This document shows, piece by piece, positions 51,339-59,952 of a stretch of DNA of 64,000 nucleotides. The notes under the pieces are model-generated. The model ran no database searches. It saw only the letters and a list, made by a program, of their open reading frames with translations, and had not been told where the DNA came from. Made by a program: the position numbers and the translations under genes. The DNA comes from JAJVHZ01 sp041395385. GTDB lineage: Bacteria > Pseudomonadota > Gammaproteobacteria > JAJPIJ01. The stretch lies in NCBI GenBank assembly GCA_041395385.1, contig JAWLAN010000021.1:1-64000 (forward strand), in the 5' to 3' direction. The stretch's first letter is position 1. The number at the start of each line of letters is the position of its first letter.

Positions 51339-52057
51339 GCAGCCCGCGCGCGGAGGGCGTGTTCGTGACCGGCACCGATACCGGGATCGGCAAGACCCAC
51401 GCGAGCGTGGGCCTGTTGCGCGCGTTGAGTGAGCTCGGCTGCCGCACGGCCGCCATGAAGCCGGTGGCCAGCGGCGCCCGGCGCACGGCCGCAGGGCTGC
51501 GCAACGACGATGCGCTCGCGTTGCAGGCCGCCGCGACGGTGGCAGCGGCCTACGAAGAGGTCAATCCGTACTGCTTCGAGCCGGCGATCGCGCCGCACAT
51601 CGCCGCGCGGCGGGCCGGCGTGGAAATCGACCTCGGCCACATCGAATCCCGGGCGCGCGGACTGTGCGCCCGCGCCGACTTCATGCTGGTCGAGGGCGTG
51701 GGCGGCTGGCGGGTGCCGCTGGCTCCGCAGCTGGAGGTCGCAGACCTCGCGCGCCGCCTTCGGCTGCCCGTGCTGATGGTGGTCGGGCTGCGGCTGGGCT
51801 GCATCAGCCATGCACTGCTCACCGCGGCGGCGATACGGCAGGAGGCGCGCGGGATGCTGGGGTGGGTCGCCAACGCGATCGATCCCGAATACGGAACCGC
51901 CGCGGAGACGATAGGGGCGCTGACGGAGCGTCTCGGAATGCCGCCGATGGCGACACTGCCTGCGCAGAGGGGCCAGGCGGGCATGCCTGCCCCGGCGCCG
52001 TGGCGCGCCGCAGCAGGCCAGCTGCTGCGAGAGGGGCCGTGCGCGCCGCGAGGCTGA
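51335..52057 (+). CDS. bioD: Dethiobiotin synthetase
   Basis: The 240-aa P-loop protein reads GVFVTGTDTGIGKTHASVGL, with GIGKT at the usual EVGKT position, then MKPVASGARRT and LVEGVGGWRVPLAP. It closes the ureido ring using CO2 and ATP. The ATG at 51335 overlaps the bioC stop (ATGA). It is the last bio gene of this operon; no bioA is present in the window, so the aminotransferase step must be encoded elsewhere. Confidence 0.94.
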   Translation: MSSPRAEGVFVTGTDTGIGKTHASVGLLRALSELGCRTAAMKPVASGARRTAAGLRNDDALALQAAATVAAAYEEVNPYCFEPAIAPHIAARRAGVEIDLGHIESRARGLCARADFMLVEGVGGWRVPLAPQLEVADLARRLRLPVLMVVGLRLGCISHALLTAAAIRQEARGMLGWVANAIDPEYGTAAETIGALTERLGMPPMATLPAQRGQAGMPAPAPWRAAAGQLLREGPCAPRG

Positions 52058-52066
52058 TCTGAATCA

Positions 52067-52102
52067 ATGATCTGGATCAAGGTCCCGGCTTGAGCTTATC
52101 AT
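52067..52102 (+). promoter_or_regulatory. FNR/ANR-like box and -10 element upstream of the cytochrome oxidase operon
   Basis: ATGATCTGGATCAA (52067-52080) differs from the TTGAT-N4-ATCAA consensus at one base. A good -10 hexamer TATCAT lies at 52097-52102, placing the box centre near -36, over the -35 region. That position would fit oxygen-dependent repression more than class II activation at -41.5. Both sites lie between bioD and the DUF2244 gene. Confidence 0.55.
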
Positions 52103-52127
52103 AGAGGCCGAGTTGGGGGATTTGTAC

Positions 52128-52622
52128 GTGGTAACTCAAGACACGCATCAAGATCCACTCGGCCACCAATTCATACTCAGCCCGAATAATTCCATGACCT
52201 GGCGCGAGGCCAAGCAGGTGCTCGCGGCGGTGGCGGTCGTCGAACTCATGATCGGGGGCGCCTTCTTCTGGGCCGGTATGACATTGGTGCTCCCGGTCTC
52301 AGGACTGGAAGTGCTGGTGCTTGGGCTGGCCTTCTACCACTGCCTGCTGCGCAATGCCCGCCGCGAGGTGGTCCGGGTCGACGATGGCAGGGTCGTCATC
52401 GAGCGTGGCCGCAGCCGGGTGCTGGAAAGCCTGGAATTTCCGCGCGCGTGGGTGCGGGTCGTGCTGGAGCCCGGCAAGGGGTGGTACCCAAGCCAGCTGA
52501 AACTGCGATCCCACGGCCGCGAACTGGAGATCGGCGAATTCCTCACCGAGGAGGAACGGGCGTCGCTGGCGCGGGATCTGCGCGCGGCCATCGGCCGCGA
52601 AGGCGGCGCAATAGACAACTAA
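52128..52622 (+). CDS. DUF2244 membrane protein, cytochrome-oxidase-linked
   Basis: The 164-aa protein has two hydrophobic helices (VLAAVAVVELMIGGAFFWAG and LVLPVSGLEVLVLGLAFYHC) followed by a beta-rich soluble domain, the DUF2244 arrangement. Its gene commonly precedes coxB in proteobacteria; the function is unproven, but a role in oxidase assembly is often supposed. GTG at 52128 with GGGGGA seven bases upstream is the best start; in-frame TTGs at 52113 and 52122 are possible. Confidence 0.8.
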   Translation: MVTQDTHQDPLGHQFILSPNNSMTWREAKQVLAAVAVVELMIGGAFFWAGMTLVLPVSGLEVLVLGLAFYHCLLRNARREVVRVDDGRVVIERGRSRVLESLEFPRAWVRVVLEPGKGWYPSQLKLRSHGRELEIGEFLTEEERASLARDLRAAIGREGGAIDN

Positions 52623-52655
52623 ACGGCAGTGTTCTGTTTGGGGCGAGGAGACTAG

Positions 52656-53810
52656 GTGGAAATGATCAGAAGAATCCAACATCGAGGTTTCGTGGCGGCA
52701 TTCGCCGCCCTGTGCGCACTGCTCTGGCCCTTCGGGGCCGCCGCCGACTGGACGCTGAACATGCGCCAGGGCGTCACCTCCATCAGTCAGGAGGTCTACG
52801 GTCTGCACATGATCATCCTTTGGGTGTGCGTGGTCATCGGCATCATCGTATTCGGCGCCATGTTCTGGTCGATACTGCATCACCGCAAGTCCAAGGGTGT
52901 GCAGGCGGCGCATTTCCACGAGAACACCCTCGTGGAGATCGTGTGGACCCTCATCCCCTTCGGCATCCTCATCTTCCTCGCCGTACCCGCCACCAAGGCG
53001 CTCATCAACATCGAGAACACCGGCAACGCCGACCTCACCATCAAGGTGACCGGCTACCAGTGGAAGTGGCGGTACGAGTACATCGACGAGGGCGTGAGCT
53101 TCTTCAGCACCCTGGAGTCGAAGAGCAACGAGGCGCGTCATCTGAAATCGGGCATCGACGTCGCCACGATCGACAATTACCTCCTGGACGTGGACAACCC
53201 CGTGGTGGTACCGGTCGGCAAGAAGATCCGGTTCCTGACCACCGCCAACGACGTCATACACGCCTGGTGGGTGCCGGATCTCGGCTGGAAGCGCGATGCG
53301 ATCCCCGGTTTCATCAACGAGTCCTGGGCGCGCGTCGAGAAGGCCGGCGTCTACCGCGGACAGTGCGCGGAGCTGTGCGGCAAGGATCATGGCTTCATGC
53401 CCATCGTGGTGGTCGCCAAGGAGGAGGCCGATTACAGGAAGTGGGTGGAGGACCAGAAGGCGGCGCAGGCCGCCGCGCTGCAGGCGGACAATCCGGATCG
53501 CGAGTGGGCCATGGAAGAGCTCATGGCCAAGGGCGAGTCGGTCTACAACGCCAACTGCGTGGCCTGCCATCAGGCCGACGGCAAGGGCATGGCGGGCGTG
53601 AAGCCGATCGCGGGCAGCCCGGTGGCCACGGGCGACGTCGCCGATCACATCGACGTCGTGATGTTCGGGCGGACCGGCACCGCGATGGCGGCGTTCTCGC
53701 AGCTCGGCGACGCGGATATCGCGGCCGTCATCACCTACCAGCGCAATTCCTTCGGCAACGCGGCCGGAGACCTGGTACAGCCCTCCACCATCAAGAACGA
53801 ATATCGCTGA
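52656..53810 (+). CDS. coxB: Cytochrome c oxidase subunit II with fused cytochrome c domain (caa3-like)
   Basis: The 384-aa precursor has a signal-like N-terminus (FVAAFAALCALLWPFGAAAD), two membrane helices, the CuA cupredoxin domain with YRGQCAELCGKDHGFMPIVV ligands, and a C-terminal cytochrome c domain with the haem motif NCVACH. The fused haem means it can accept electrons as in caa3 oxidases. GTG at 52656 has GAGGAG five bases upstream; ATG at 52662 is an alternative. It starts 33 bases after the DUF2244 gene. Confidence 0.95.
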   Translation: MEMIRRIQHRGFVAAFAALCALLWPFGAAADWTLNMRQGVTSISQEVYGLHMIILWVCVVIGIIVFGAMFWSILHHRKSKGVQAAHFHENTLVEIVWTLIPFGILIFLAVPATKALINIENTGNADLTIKVTGYQWKWRYEYIDEGVSFFSTLESKSNEARHLKSGIDVATIDNYLLDVDNPVVVPVGKKIRFLTTANDVIHAWWVPDLGWKRDAIPGFINESWARVEKAGVYRGQCAELCGKDHGFMPIVVVAKEEADYRKWVEDQKAAQAAALQADNPDREWAMEELMAKGESVYNANCVACHQADGKGMAGVKPIAGSPVATGDVADHIDVVMFGRTGTAMAAFSQLGDADIAAVITYQRNSFGNAAGDLVQPSTIKNEYR

Positions 53811-53860
53811 GGCCTGCCATCCGGCGCCCGGCAATCATCAGAGATCAAGGGGAATAGCAA

Positions 53861-55438
53861 ATGAGCCAAAGCCACGCTGCCCACGACGAGCACCATGATC
53901 ACGCCCCGTCCGGCCTGATGCGTTGGGTGACCACTACCAACCACAAGGACATCGGCACCCTTTACCTGAGTTTCTCGCTGCTGATGTTCTTCGTCGGCGG
54001 CGCCATGGCCATGGTGATCCGCGCCGAGCTGTTCCAGCCCGGGCTGCAGTTCGTCGATCCGCAGTTCTTCAATTCCATGACCACCATCCACGCGCTGGTG
54101 ATGATCTTCGGCGCGGTGATGCCTGCGTTCGTGGGGCTGGCCAACTGGATGGTGCCGATGATGATCGGCGCCCCGGACATGGCCCTGCCGCGCATGAACA
54201 ACTGGAGCTTCTGGCTGCTGCCGTTCGCGTTCACGCTGCTGCTCAGCACGTTCTTCATGCCCGGCGGCGCGCCGGCCGGCGGCTGGACCATGTACGCGCC
54301 GCTGGTCATGCAGACCGGCGACGCCTTCCCGTTCCTCATCTTCGCCGTTCACATCATGGGCATCTCCTCGATCATGGGCGCGATCAACATCATCGCCACC
54401 GTGTTCAACATGCGCGCCCCCGGCATGACGTTCATGAAGCTGCCGCTGTTCGTGTGGACCTGGATCATCACGGCGTTCCTGCTCATCGCCTCGATGCCCG
54501 TGCTCGCGGGCGCGGTGACGATGCTGCTCACCGACAAATTCTTCGGCACCAGCTTCTTCTCCGCCGCCGGCGGCGGAGACCCGGTGATGTTCCAGCACAT
54601 CTTCTGGTTCTTTGGTCACCCCGAGGTCTACATCATGATCCTGCCGGCCTTCGGCGTGGTCTCTGCCATCGTTCCGACCTTCGCGCGCAAGCCGCTGTTC
54701 GGCTACAGCTCGATGGTGTACGCGACGGCCTCCATCGCGTTCCTCTCGTTCATCGTCTGGGCGCACCACATGTTCACCGTCGGCATGCCGCTGGCCGGCG
54801 AACTGTTCTTCATGTACACCACGGTGCTGATCGCGGTGCCGACCGGTGTGAAGGTCTTCAACTGGGTCGCCACCATGTGGAAGGGCTCGATGACCTTCGA
54901 GACGCCGATGCTGTTCGCGCTGGGCTTCATTGTCATGTTCACCATTGGCGGGTTCTCCGGCCTCATGCTCGGCGTGACCCCGGCGGACTTCCAGTATCAC
55001 GACACCTACTTCGTGGTCGCGCACTTCCACTACGTGCTGGTCACGGGCGCGGTGTTCTCGATCATGGCCGCCGCCTACTTCTGGCTGCCGAAGTGGACCG
55101 GGCACATGTACGACGAGAAGCTCGGCAAGCTGCATTTCTGGTTGTCGACGATCTTCGTCAACGTGCTGTTCTTCCCGCAGCACTTCCTCGGGCTGGCGGG
55201 CATGCCGCGCCGCATCCCGGACTACAACGTGCAGTTCGCGGACTGGAACATGGTCTCCAGCATCGGCGGCTTCCTGTTCGGAATCTCGCAGCTGCTGTTC
55301 GCCTACATCGTGATCAAGTGCGTCCGCGGCGGCCAGAAGGCCACCTCCCAGGTCTGGGAAGGTGCTCATGGACTGGAGTGGACGCTGCCCTCGCCGCCGC
55401 CGTACCACAGCTTCACGACCCCGCCGGTGGTCAAGTAG
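53861..55438 (+). CDS. coxA: Cytochrome c oxidase subunit I
   Basis: The 525-aa haem-copper oxidase has 12 helices and the conserved metal ligands: His in TIHALVMIF, the CuB/Tyr motif WFFGHPEVYIMILPAFGVVS, and HHMFTVG and HFHYVLVTG near the C-terminus, the haem-a/a3 His pair. It is the catalytic proton-pumping subunit. The N-terminal His-rich part (SHAAHDEHHDHAP) is a common leader. It lies 50 bases after coxB. Confidence 0.97.
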   Translation: MSQSHAAHDEHHDHAPSGLMRWVTTTNHKDIGTLYLSFSLLMFFVGGAMAMVIRAELFQPGLQFVDPQFFNSMTTIHALVMIFGAVMPAFVGLANWMVPMMIGAPDMALPRMNNWSFWLLPFAFTLLLSTFFMPGGAPAGGWTMYAPLVMQTGDAFPFLIFAVHIMGISSIMGAINIIATVFNMRAPGMTFMKLPLFVWTWIITAFLLIASMPVLAGAVTMLLTDKFFGTSFFSAAGGGDPVMFQHIFWFFGHPEVYIMILPAFGVVSAIVPTFARKPLFGYSSMVYATASIAFLSFIVWAHHMFTVGMPLAGELFFMYTTVLIAVPTGVKVFNWVATMWKGSMTFETPMLFALGFIVMFTIGGFSGLMLGVTPADFQYHDTYFVVAHFHYVLVTGAVFSIMAAAYFWLPKWTGHMYDEKLGKLHFWLSTIFVNVLFFPQHFLGLAGMPRRIPDYNVQFADWNMVSSIGGFLFGISQLLFAYIVIKCVRGGQKATSQVWEGAHGLEWTLPSPPPYHSFTTPPVVK

Positions 55439-55458
55439 GACCGGGGCATCCGGACGCC

Positions 55459-55602
55459 ATGCCGACGAGGATTCCGCAAGCGAGGCAGGATGCCGCGGCC
55501 GAGGCCGGCCGCCGCAATCTCAGGACGGTGCTCGTACTGGGGCTGATCGCCTTGGCGTTCTACGTCGGCTTCATCGCGATGCATTTCCATGGCAACGGCT
55601 GA
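55459..55602 (+). CDS. Small single-helix membrane protein between coxA and ctaG (47 aa)
   Basis: A 47-residue frame reads MPTRIPQARQDAAAEAGRRN, then LRTVLVLGLIALAFYVGFIA and MHFHGNG. It has a basic N-terminus and one membrane helix. Similar small proteins sit between subunit I and CtaG in other proteobacterial cox loci and are thought to help oxidase or copper-factor assembly. Its end overlaps the ctaG start by 14 bases, so it is translated in register with the operon. Confidence 0.8.
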   Translation: MPTRIPQARQDAAAEAGRRNLRTVLVLGLIALAFYVGFIAMHFHGNG

Positions 55603-56143
55603 CGTCGCGCGCCGGAACCGGCGGACGACGCTGAAGCTCGCGGCGGTGACGATGGCGATGTTCGCCTTCGGCTTCGTGGTGATGCCGCCGATGTACCGCG
55701 CCTTCTGCGAGATAACCGGGCTCAACGGCAAGACCGAGCGCATATCGGCCACGCAGGCGGCGGCGATGAGCGTGGATCGCTCGCGGGTGTTGACCGTGGA
55801 GTTCGTGACCAGCGTGGCATCGGGCATGCCGTGGGAATTCCGGCCCGAGGTGAACAAGCTCCAGGTGCATCCCGGCGAGGTCGCCGAGGCGAATTTCTAC
55901 GCCCGCAACATGCTCGGCCACACGAGCGTCGGTCAGGCGGTTCCCAGCGTGGCGCCGAATTCCGCCGCGCGGTATTTCCAGAAGACCGAGTGCTTCTGTT
56001 TCACCCGCCAGCCGCTGGCGGCGAAGGAGGAGAGGAAGATGCCGGTGCGATTCGTCGTCGACCCGGCGCTGCCGCGGGAGGTGACGACCGTGACCCTGTC
56101 GTACACCTTCTTCACGGCCCCGGAGACGGCGGCGAACGACTGA
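55589..56143 (+). CDS. ctaG: Cytochrome c oxidase assembly protein CtaG/Cox11
   Basis: The 184-aa protein has one N-terminal helix (LKLAAVTMAMFAFGFVVMPP), then YRAFCEITGL and the copper-binding CFCFTRQPL. The immunoglobulin-like fold ends with VTLSYTFFTAPE. Cox11 delivers copper to the CuB site of subunit I in the periplasm. It starts within the previous small gene. Confidence 0.95.
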   Translation: MATADVARRNRRTTLKLAAVTMAMFAFGFVVMPPMYRAFCEITGLNGKTERISATQAAAMSVDRSRVLTVEFVTSVASGMPWEFRPEVNKLQVHPGEVAEANFYARNMLGHTSVGQAVPSVAPNSAARYFQKTECFCFTRQPLAAKEERKMPVRFVVDPALPREVTTVTLSYTFFTAPETAAND

Positions 56144-56224
56144 GCGACATTTGACCACCAAGATCAGGGCCACGGCCCGAGCCAATAACACAACGACGTT
56201 GAAAAGTTGACAAAAGGGGAATCT

Positions 56225-57106
56225 ATGTCCGGTTCACAATCCGCCTCTGGATACTACGTGCCTCACGGCAGCCACTGGCCTATCGTCGGCTCGATAGCGC
56301 TCTTCACCCTCCTTGGCGGGTTCGCCCTGTCGTTGAACGGACACGGGATCGGCAAGGCCTCGATGGTCATCGGCGTGATCGCCCTGTTCATCATGCTGTT
56401 CGGCTGGTTCGGCACCGTGATCCGCGAGAGCGAGTCCGGCATGTACAACGGCCAGGTCGACGTCAGCTTCCGCTGGGGCATGGTCTGGTTCATTTTCTCG
56501 GAGGTGATGTTCTTCGCCGCGTTCTTCGGGGCCCTTTACTACGCGCGCAATTTCTCGGTGCCGTGGTTGGGCGGGGAAGGCGCGAAGGCCGCCACTCACC
56601 AGTTCCTGTGGTCGAACTTCGAGAACATCTGGCCGCTGAAGTCCACGCCCAATCAGACGCTGTTCACGCAGATCAAGGAGGTCATCGGTCCCTGGGGCAT
56701 CCCGGCGCTGAACACCGCGCTGCTGCTGGCCAGCGGCGTGACCATCACGATCGCGCACTGGGGCCTGCAGAAGAACAGGCGCGGCCAGTTGAACCTGTTC
56801 CTGTTCCTGACCATCGTGCTCGGCGTGATATTCCTGTTCTTCCAGGGCTACGAGTACATACACGCCTATCACGAGCTGGGGCTGACGCTGCATTCCGGCA
56901 TCTACGGCAGCACGTTCTTCATGCTCACCGGCTTCCACGGCCTGCACGTGACGCTGGGTGCGATCATGCTGACGGTGATACTCATCCGTTGCCTGAAGGG
57001 CCACTTCAAGCCGCATCATCACTTCGGTTTCGAGGGGGTGGCGTGGTATTGGCACTTCGTGGACGTGGTGTGGCTGGGTCTGTTCATCTTCGTCTACATC
57101 CTTTGA
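56225..57106 (+). CDS. coxC: Cytochrome c oxidase subunit III
   Basis: The 293-aa protein has seven membrane helices and the subunit III patterns WFIFSEVMFFAAFFGALYYA, GSTFFMLTGFHGLHVTLGAI and VAWYWHFVDVVWLGLFIFVY. The ATG at 56225 with AAGGGG eight bases before it is the start; the frame upstream to 56207 is not needed. It stabilises subunit I and the proton path. Confidence 0.96.
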   Translation: MSGSQSASGYYVPHGSHWPIVGSIALFTLLGGFALSLNGHGIGKASMVIGVIALFIMLFGWFGTVIRESESGMYNGQVDVSFRWGMVWFIFSEVMFFAAFFGALYYARNFSVPWLGGEGAKAATHQFLWSNFENIWPLKSTPNQTLFTQIKEVIGPWGIPALNTALLLASGVTITIAHWGLQKNRRGQLNLFLFLTIVLGVIFLFFQGYEYIHAYHELGLTLHSGIYGSTFFMLTGFHGLHVTLGAIMLTVILIRCLKGHFKPHHHFGFEGVAWYWHFVDVVWLGLFIFVYIL

Positions 57107-57128
57107 CGAAACGACCCCACGGATACGA

Positions 57129-57158
57129 CAAGGGCGCCCTGAGGCGCCCTTGTTTTTT
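57129..57158 (+). terminator. Rho-independent terminator after coxC
   Basis: CAAGGGCGCC pairs perfectly with GGCGCCCTTG (10 bp) around a CTGA loop and is followed by TTTTTT (57153-57158). It lies 23 bases after the coxC stop and just before the convergent DUF2909 stop. It ends the main oxidase transcript. Confidence 0.9.
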
Positions 57159-57175
57159 GACCGGCTGTTGCGAGC

Positions 57176-57385
57176 TCAGGGCTGGATGCCGTGAGGGGTG
57201 ATCCAGCCCATGGCCACGGCGACGATGAGCAGCACGAACAGTCCGACCGACAGACCGATGCGCCAGGTCAACGCGCGCACCGTCGCCCCGGAGGCGCCCC
57301 TGCCCCTTACCATGTGGAACAGCGCGCTGCCCAGCGCCAACAGGATCGCCGCCAGGATCGCCACGACAAGACTCTTGAACAGCAT
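57176..57385 (-). CDS. DUF2909 twin-helix membrane protein
   Basis: The 69-aa protein has two membrane helices (MLFKSLVVAILAAILLALGS and TWRIGLSVGLFVLLIVAVAM) joined by a basic loop, matching the DUF2909 family found in cox loci. The ATG at 57385 has GGAGG seven bases upstream, so the longer frame to 57898 is not used. It is on the minus strand, convergent with coxC and divergent from SURF1, an inverted placement compared with many cox operons. Confidence 0.82.
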   Translation of the reverse strand: MLFKSLVVAILAAILLALGSALFHMVRGRGASGATVRALTWRIGLSVGLFVLLIVAVAMGWITPHGIQP

Positions 57386-57472
57386 GCGCCGCCTCCGGAA
57401 TACCCCTAGAATCGATGCGGCCCAGTATACGCGCGCGCCGGCCTCCGCGCCCCGAAATCCACCCGGATCCCC

Positions 57473-58204
57473 GTGCATTCCCTGATTTCCCGCCACCTGC
57501 CATTGTTCGGCGGCGTGCTGGTCGTGCTGATGTCGGCCGGCTTCCTGCGCCTGGGCTTCTGGCAGCTCGAGCGGGCCCGTTACAAGCAGGAACTGTACGC
57601 ACAATACCTGGCCAATGCCGCGCGCGAGGTCGTCCCGCTGGCGATGCTGCCGTCCTCCGAGCCCGATGCGACGCTCGGGCGGCACGTGATCGTGCAGGGC
57701 GGTTACCTGCCCGATCGACAGATCCTGCTCGACAATCAGAGCCTGGGCGGCAGGGCGGGCTATCTCGTCTTCACGCCGTTCAGGCCCGCGGCCGAGCCGC
57801 ACGAGGCGATACTCGTGAATCGGGGCTGGATACCCCTGTCCGCCAGCAGGGATGCCGTCAGCCTGCCGCCTCTGTCCGCCGGGGAAAGGACCGTGCATGG
57901 CGAGCTGGGGCGGCCGCCGGTCTCCGGTCTGCGCCTGCGGGGCTCGGACCTCATCGAGACGCTCGACGGTGGTATCCGTCGCGTCCAGGTCATAGACTAT
58001 GCCGCCCTCGGCAGCGCTCTCGGCCTGAGGCTGCAGCCCCGAGTCCTATTGCTGGACCCGGCGGTGCCGGAGGGCTTCCAGCGCGCGTGGAGCGCGCCCG
58101 GCAGCGATGAGGCGCGCCATCGCAGCTATGCGTTCCAGTGGTTTGCCATGGCCGGCGCGCTCGTCGCGATCTACCTGACCCTTTATCTCAAACGACGCCG
58201 ATGA
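57473..58204 (+). CDS. SURF1 family cytochrome oxidase biogenesis protein
   Basis: The 243-aa protein has two helices flanking a periplasmic domain: an N-terminal VLVVLMSAGFLRLGFWQLER (the FWQLER motif is diagnostic) and the C-terminal FAMAGALVAIYLTLYLKRRR. ILVNRGWIP and YAFQWFAMA fit the family. It assists haem a insertion into subunit I. The start is GTG at 57473; its stop overlaps the next ATG. Confidence 0.92.
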   Translation: MHSLISRHLPLFGGVLVVLMSAGFLRLGFWQLERARYKQELYAQYLANAAREVVPLAMLPSSEPDATLGRHVIVQGGYLPDRQILLDNQSLGGRAGYLVFTPFRPAAEPHEAILVNRGWIPLSASRDAVSLPPLSAGERTVHGELGRPPVSGLRLRGSDLIETLDGGIRRVQVIDYAALGSALGLRLQPRVLLLDPAVPEGFQRAWSAPGSDEARHRSYAFQWFAMAGALVAIYLTLYLKRRR

Positions 58205-58818
58205 ACACCGACACCACGGCCGCGCAGCGGCGCGCGCGACTGACGATGCTGGCGGTCGTCGCCGCATTCGCGTTGCCGATCTTCCTGGCCTGGCTGCTCA
58301 CCAGCGGCCTGTTGCCCTGGATGCCCAAAGGCAGGCTGAACTACGGCTCGCTCATCGAGCCGGCGATCGATCTGAATGCCCGGCGGTTCCTCGACGAGAA
58401 CGGCGCCGTGGCCAGTTTCGATCGGCGGTTCGGGGAGTGGACGATCGCGACCATCCTGCCGGACCCCTGCGAGGCCGAATGCCGCAGGACGCTGGATGAC
58501 GCAGGGCGGATTCGACTCGCGCTGCGGGAGGAAATGGCGCGCGTGCACGTGGCGGCGATCGTGGATCACGCCCGTGGCGGGCTCGACCTGGGCGCGCGGG
58601 AGGCCGAGGCACGGATCGAGATCTACCGCACGTCCGTCGCCGATCTCATAGCCGCGCTCCGCGCCGCCCGCGTCGTCCCGGAAGGCCAGAGCGGGTTCGA
58701 CCGGATCATCCTCATCGACCATCTCTCGCGGGCCATGATGATCTACCCGGCTCGGCCGGACCTGGGAGGGGTGACCAAGGACATCAAACGGCTGTTGCGC
58801 GCGTCGAAGACCGATTGA
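58201..58818 (+). CDS. Membrane-anchored thioredoxin-like protein in the cox locus (205 aa)
   Basis: The protein has one N-terminal helix (LTMLAVVAAFALPIFLAWLL) and a soluble domain with a C-x3-C pair in PDPCEAECRRTL, resembling the Cys arrangement of SCO/thioredoxin-fold copper chaperones but short of a confident match. The C-terminal part includes RIILIDHLSRAMMIYP. The ATG overlaps the SURF1 stop (ATGA). A copper or thiol-redox role in CuA maturation is inferred. Confidence 0.75.
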   Translation: MNTDTTAAQRRARLTMLAVVAAFALPIFLAWLLTSGLLPWMPKGRLNYGSLIEPAIDLNARRFLDENGAVASFDRRFGEWTIATILPDPCEAECRRTLDDAGRIRLALREEMARVHVAAIVDHARGGLDLGAREAEARIEIYRTSVADLIAALRAARVVPEGQSGFDRIILIDHLSRAMMIYPARPDLGGVTKDIKRLLRASKTD

Positions 58819-58886
58819 GGGTGGGCGACACGAAGCGCCGCCTGCCTGGCACGGGCGGAGCCGGTCATGCCGCGGGCGGGATCGCA

Positions 58887-58917
58887 TTGCCGGCGACGTT
58901 CGCGACTGTGCTATATT
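58887..58917 (+). promoter_or_regulatory. Candidate promoter of ctaB with extended -10
   Basis: TGCTATATT (58909-58917) gives an extended -10 (TG-N-TATATT); a loose -35 TTGCCG lies at 58887-58892 with a 19-base gap. It is in the 153-base gap between the thioredoxin-like gene and ctaB, about 55 bases before the start codon. Confidence 0.4.
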
Positions 58918-58971
58918 TCAGCCGCCGGCAGGCCGGCGCCTCCACCCATTAGAACAAAGCGGCAGAACCCG

Positions 58972-59877
58972 GTGTCCCAGCTCAGCCCAGCCCTAAGCGT
59001 CTCCTGGCGCGACTATTACGAACTCTGCAAACCGCGCGTGGTGGCGCTCATTGTCTTCACGGCGGTGGTCGGGATGTTCCTGGCCACGCCCGGCATGGTG
59101 CCGCCGCTCGTCCTCATCTTCGGCACGCTGGGCATAGGCCTGGTGGCGGCCTCGGCGGCGGCCATCAATCACGTCGCCGATCACCGCATCGACGCGGTCA
59201 TGGTGCGTACGAAATACCGCCCGCTGCCCCAGGGCGAGTTGAGCAGGCCGCAGGCGCTCGCCTTCGCCGCCGTCATCGGCGCGCTCGGCATGACGCTGCT
59301 CATCGCCTTCGTCAACACGCTCACCGCGGTGCTGACGCTGCTCTCCCTGGTCGGATACGCGGTCATCTACACCCTGTACCTGAAGCGCGCCACGCCGCAG
59401 AACATCGTCATCGGCGGCGCCGCCGGCGCCGCGCCGCCGGTGCTCGGCTGGACCGCCGTGACCGGCAGCATCGATCCGCACTCCTTGCTGCTCTTCCTCA
59501 TCATCTTCGCGTGGACGCCGCCGCACTTCTGGGCGCTGGCCATCTACCGCCGCAACGACTACGCGAAGGCTGACATACCGATGCTGCCGATCACGCACGG
59601 CGTGGACTTCACGCGGCTGCAGATCCTGCTGTACACGGTGATCCTGACCGTCGTCACCATCCTGCCGTTCGCGACCTACATGTGCGGCTGGGTGTATCTC
59701 ATCGGGGCCCTGGTACTGGACGGCGTGTTTCTCTATTACGCCATCTGCATGCAATGGGATCACGACGATCGTCTCGCGATGCGCATGTTCTGGTATTCGA
59801 TCATCTACCTGATGGCGTTGTTCGCGGTGTTGTTCATCGATCACTACGCGCCGTTGATCCATCCGCTGTTTGCCTGA
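58972..59877 (+). CDS. ctaB: Protoheme IX farnesyltransferase (haem O synthase)
   Basis: The 301-aa UbiA-family prenyltransferase has the two Asp-rich motifs, NHVADHRIDAVMVRTKYRPL (N-x3-D-x2-D-x5-R) and YRRNDYAKADIPML, and nine helices. It adds the farnesyl group to haem b for haem O/A synthesis. The start is GTG at 58972, before SQLSPALSVSWRDYYELCKP. No ctaA (haem A synthase) is in the usual place before it. Confidence 0.95.
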   Translation: MSQLSPALSVSWRDYYELCKPRVVALIVFTAVVGMFLATPGMVPPLVLIFGTLGIGLVAASAAAINHVADHRIDAVMVRTKYRPLPQGELSRPQALAFAAVIGALGMTLLIAFVNTLTAVLTLLSLVGYAVIYTLYLKRATPQNIVIGGAAGAAPPVLGWTAVTGSIDPHSLLLFLIIFAWTPPHFWALAIYRRNDYAKADIPMLPITHGVDFTRLQILLYTVILTVVTILPFATYMCGWVYLIGALVLDGVFLYYAICMQWDHDDRLAMRMFWYSIIYLMALFAVLFIDHYAPLIHPLFA

Positions 59878-59952
59878 TCGCCGCGCTCGCGGGCGGGTTC
59901 GTGAACCGCCGGGATTCAGAGACCAACCGCGGCGCCGGAGACCAAAGGCACA

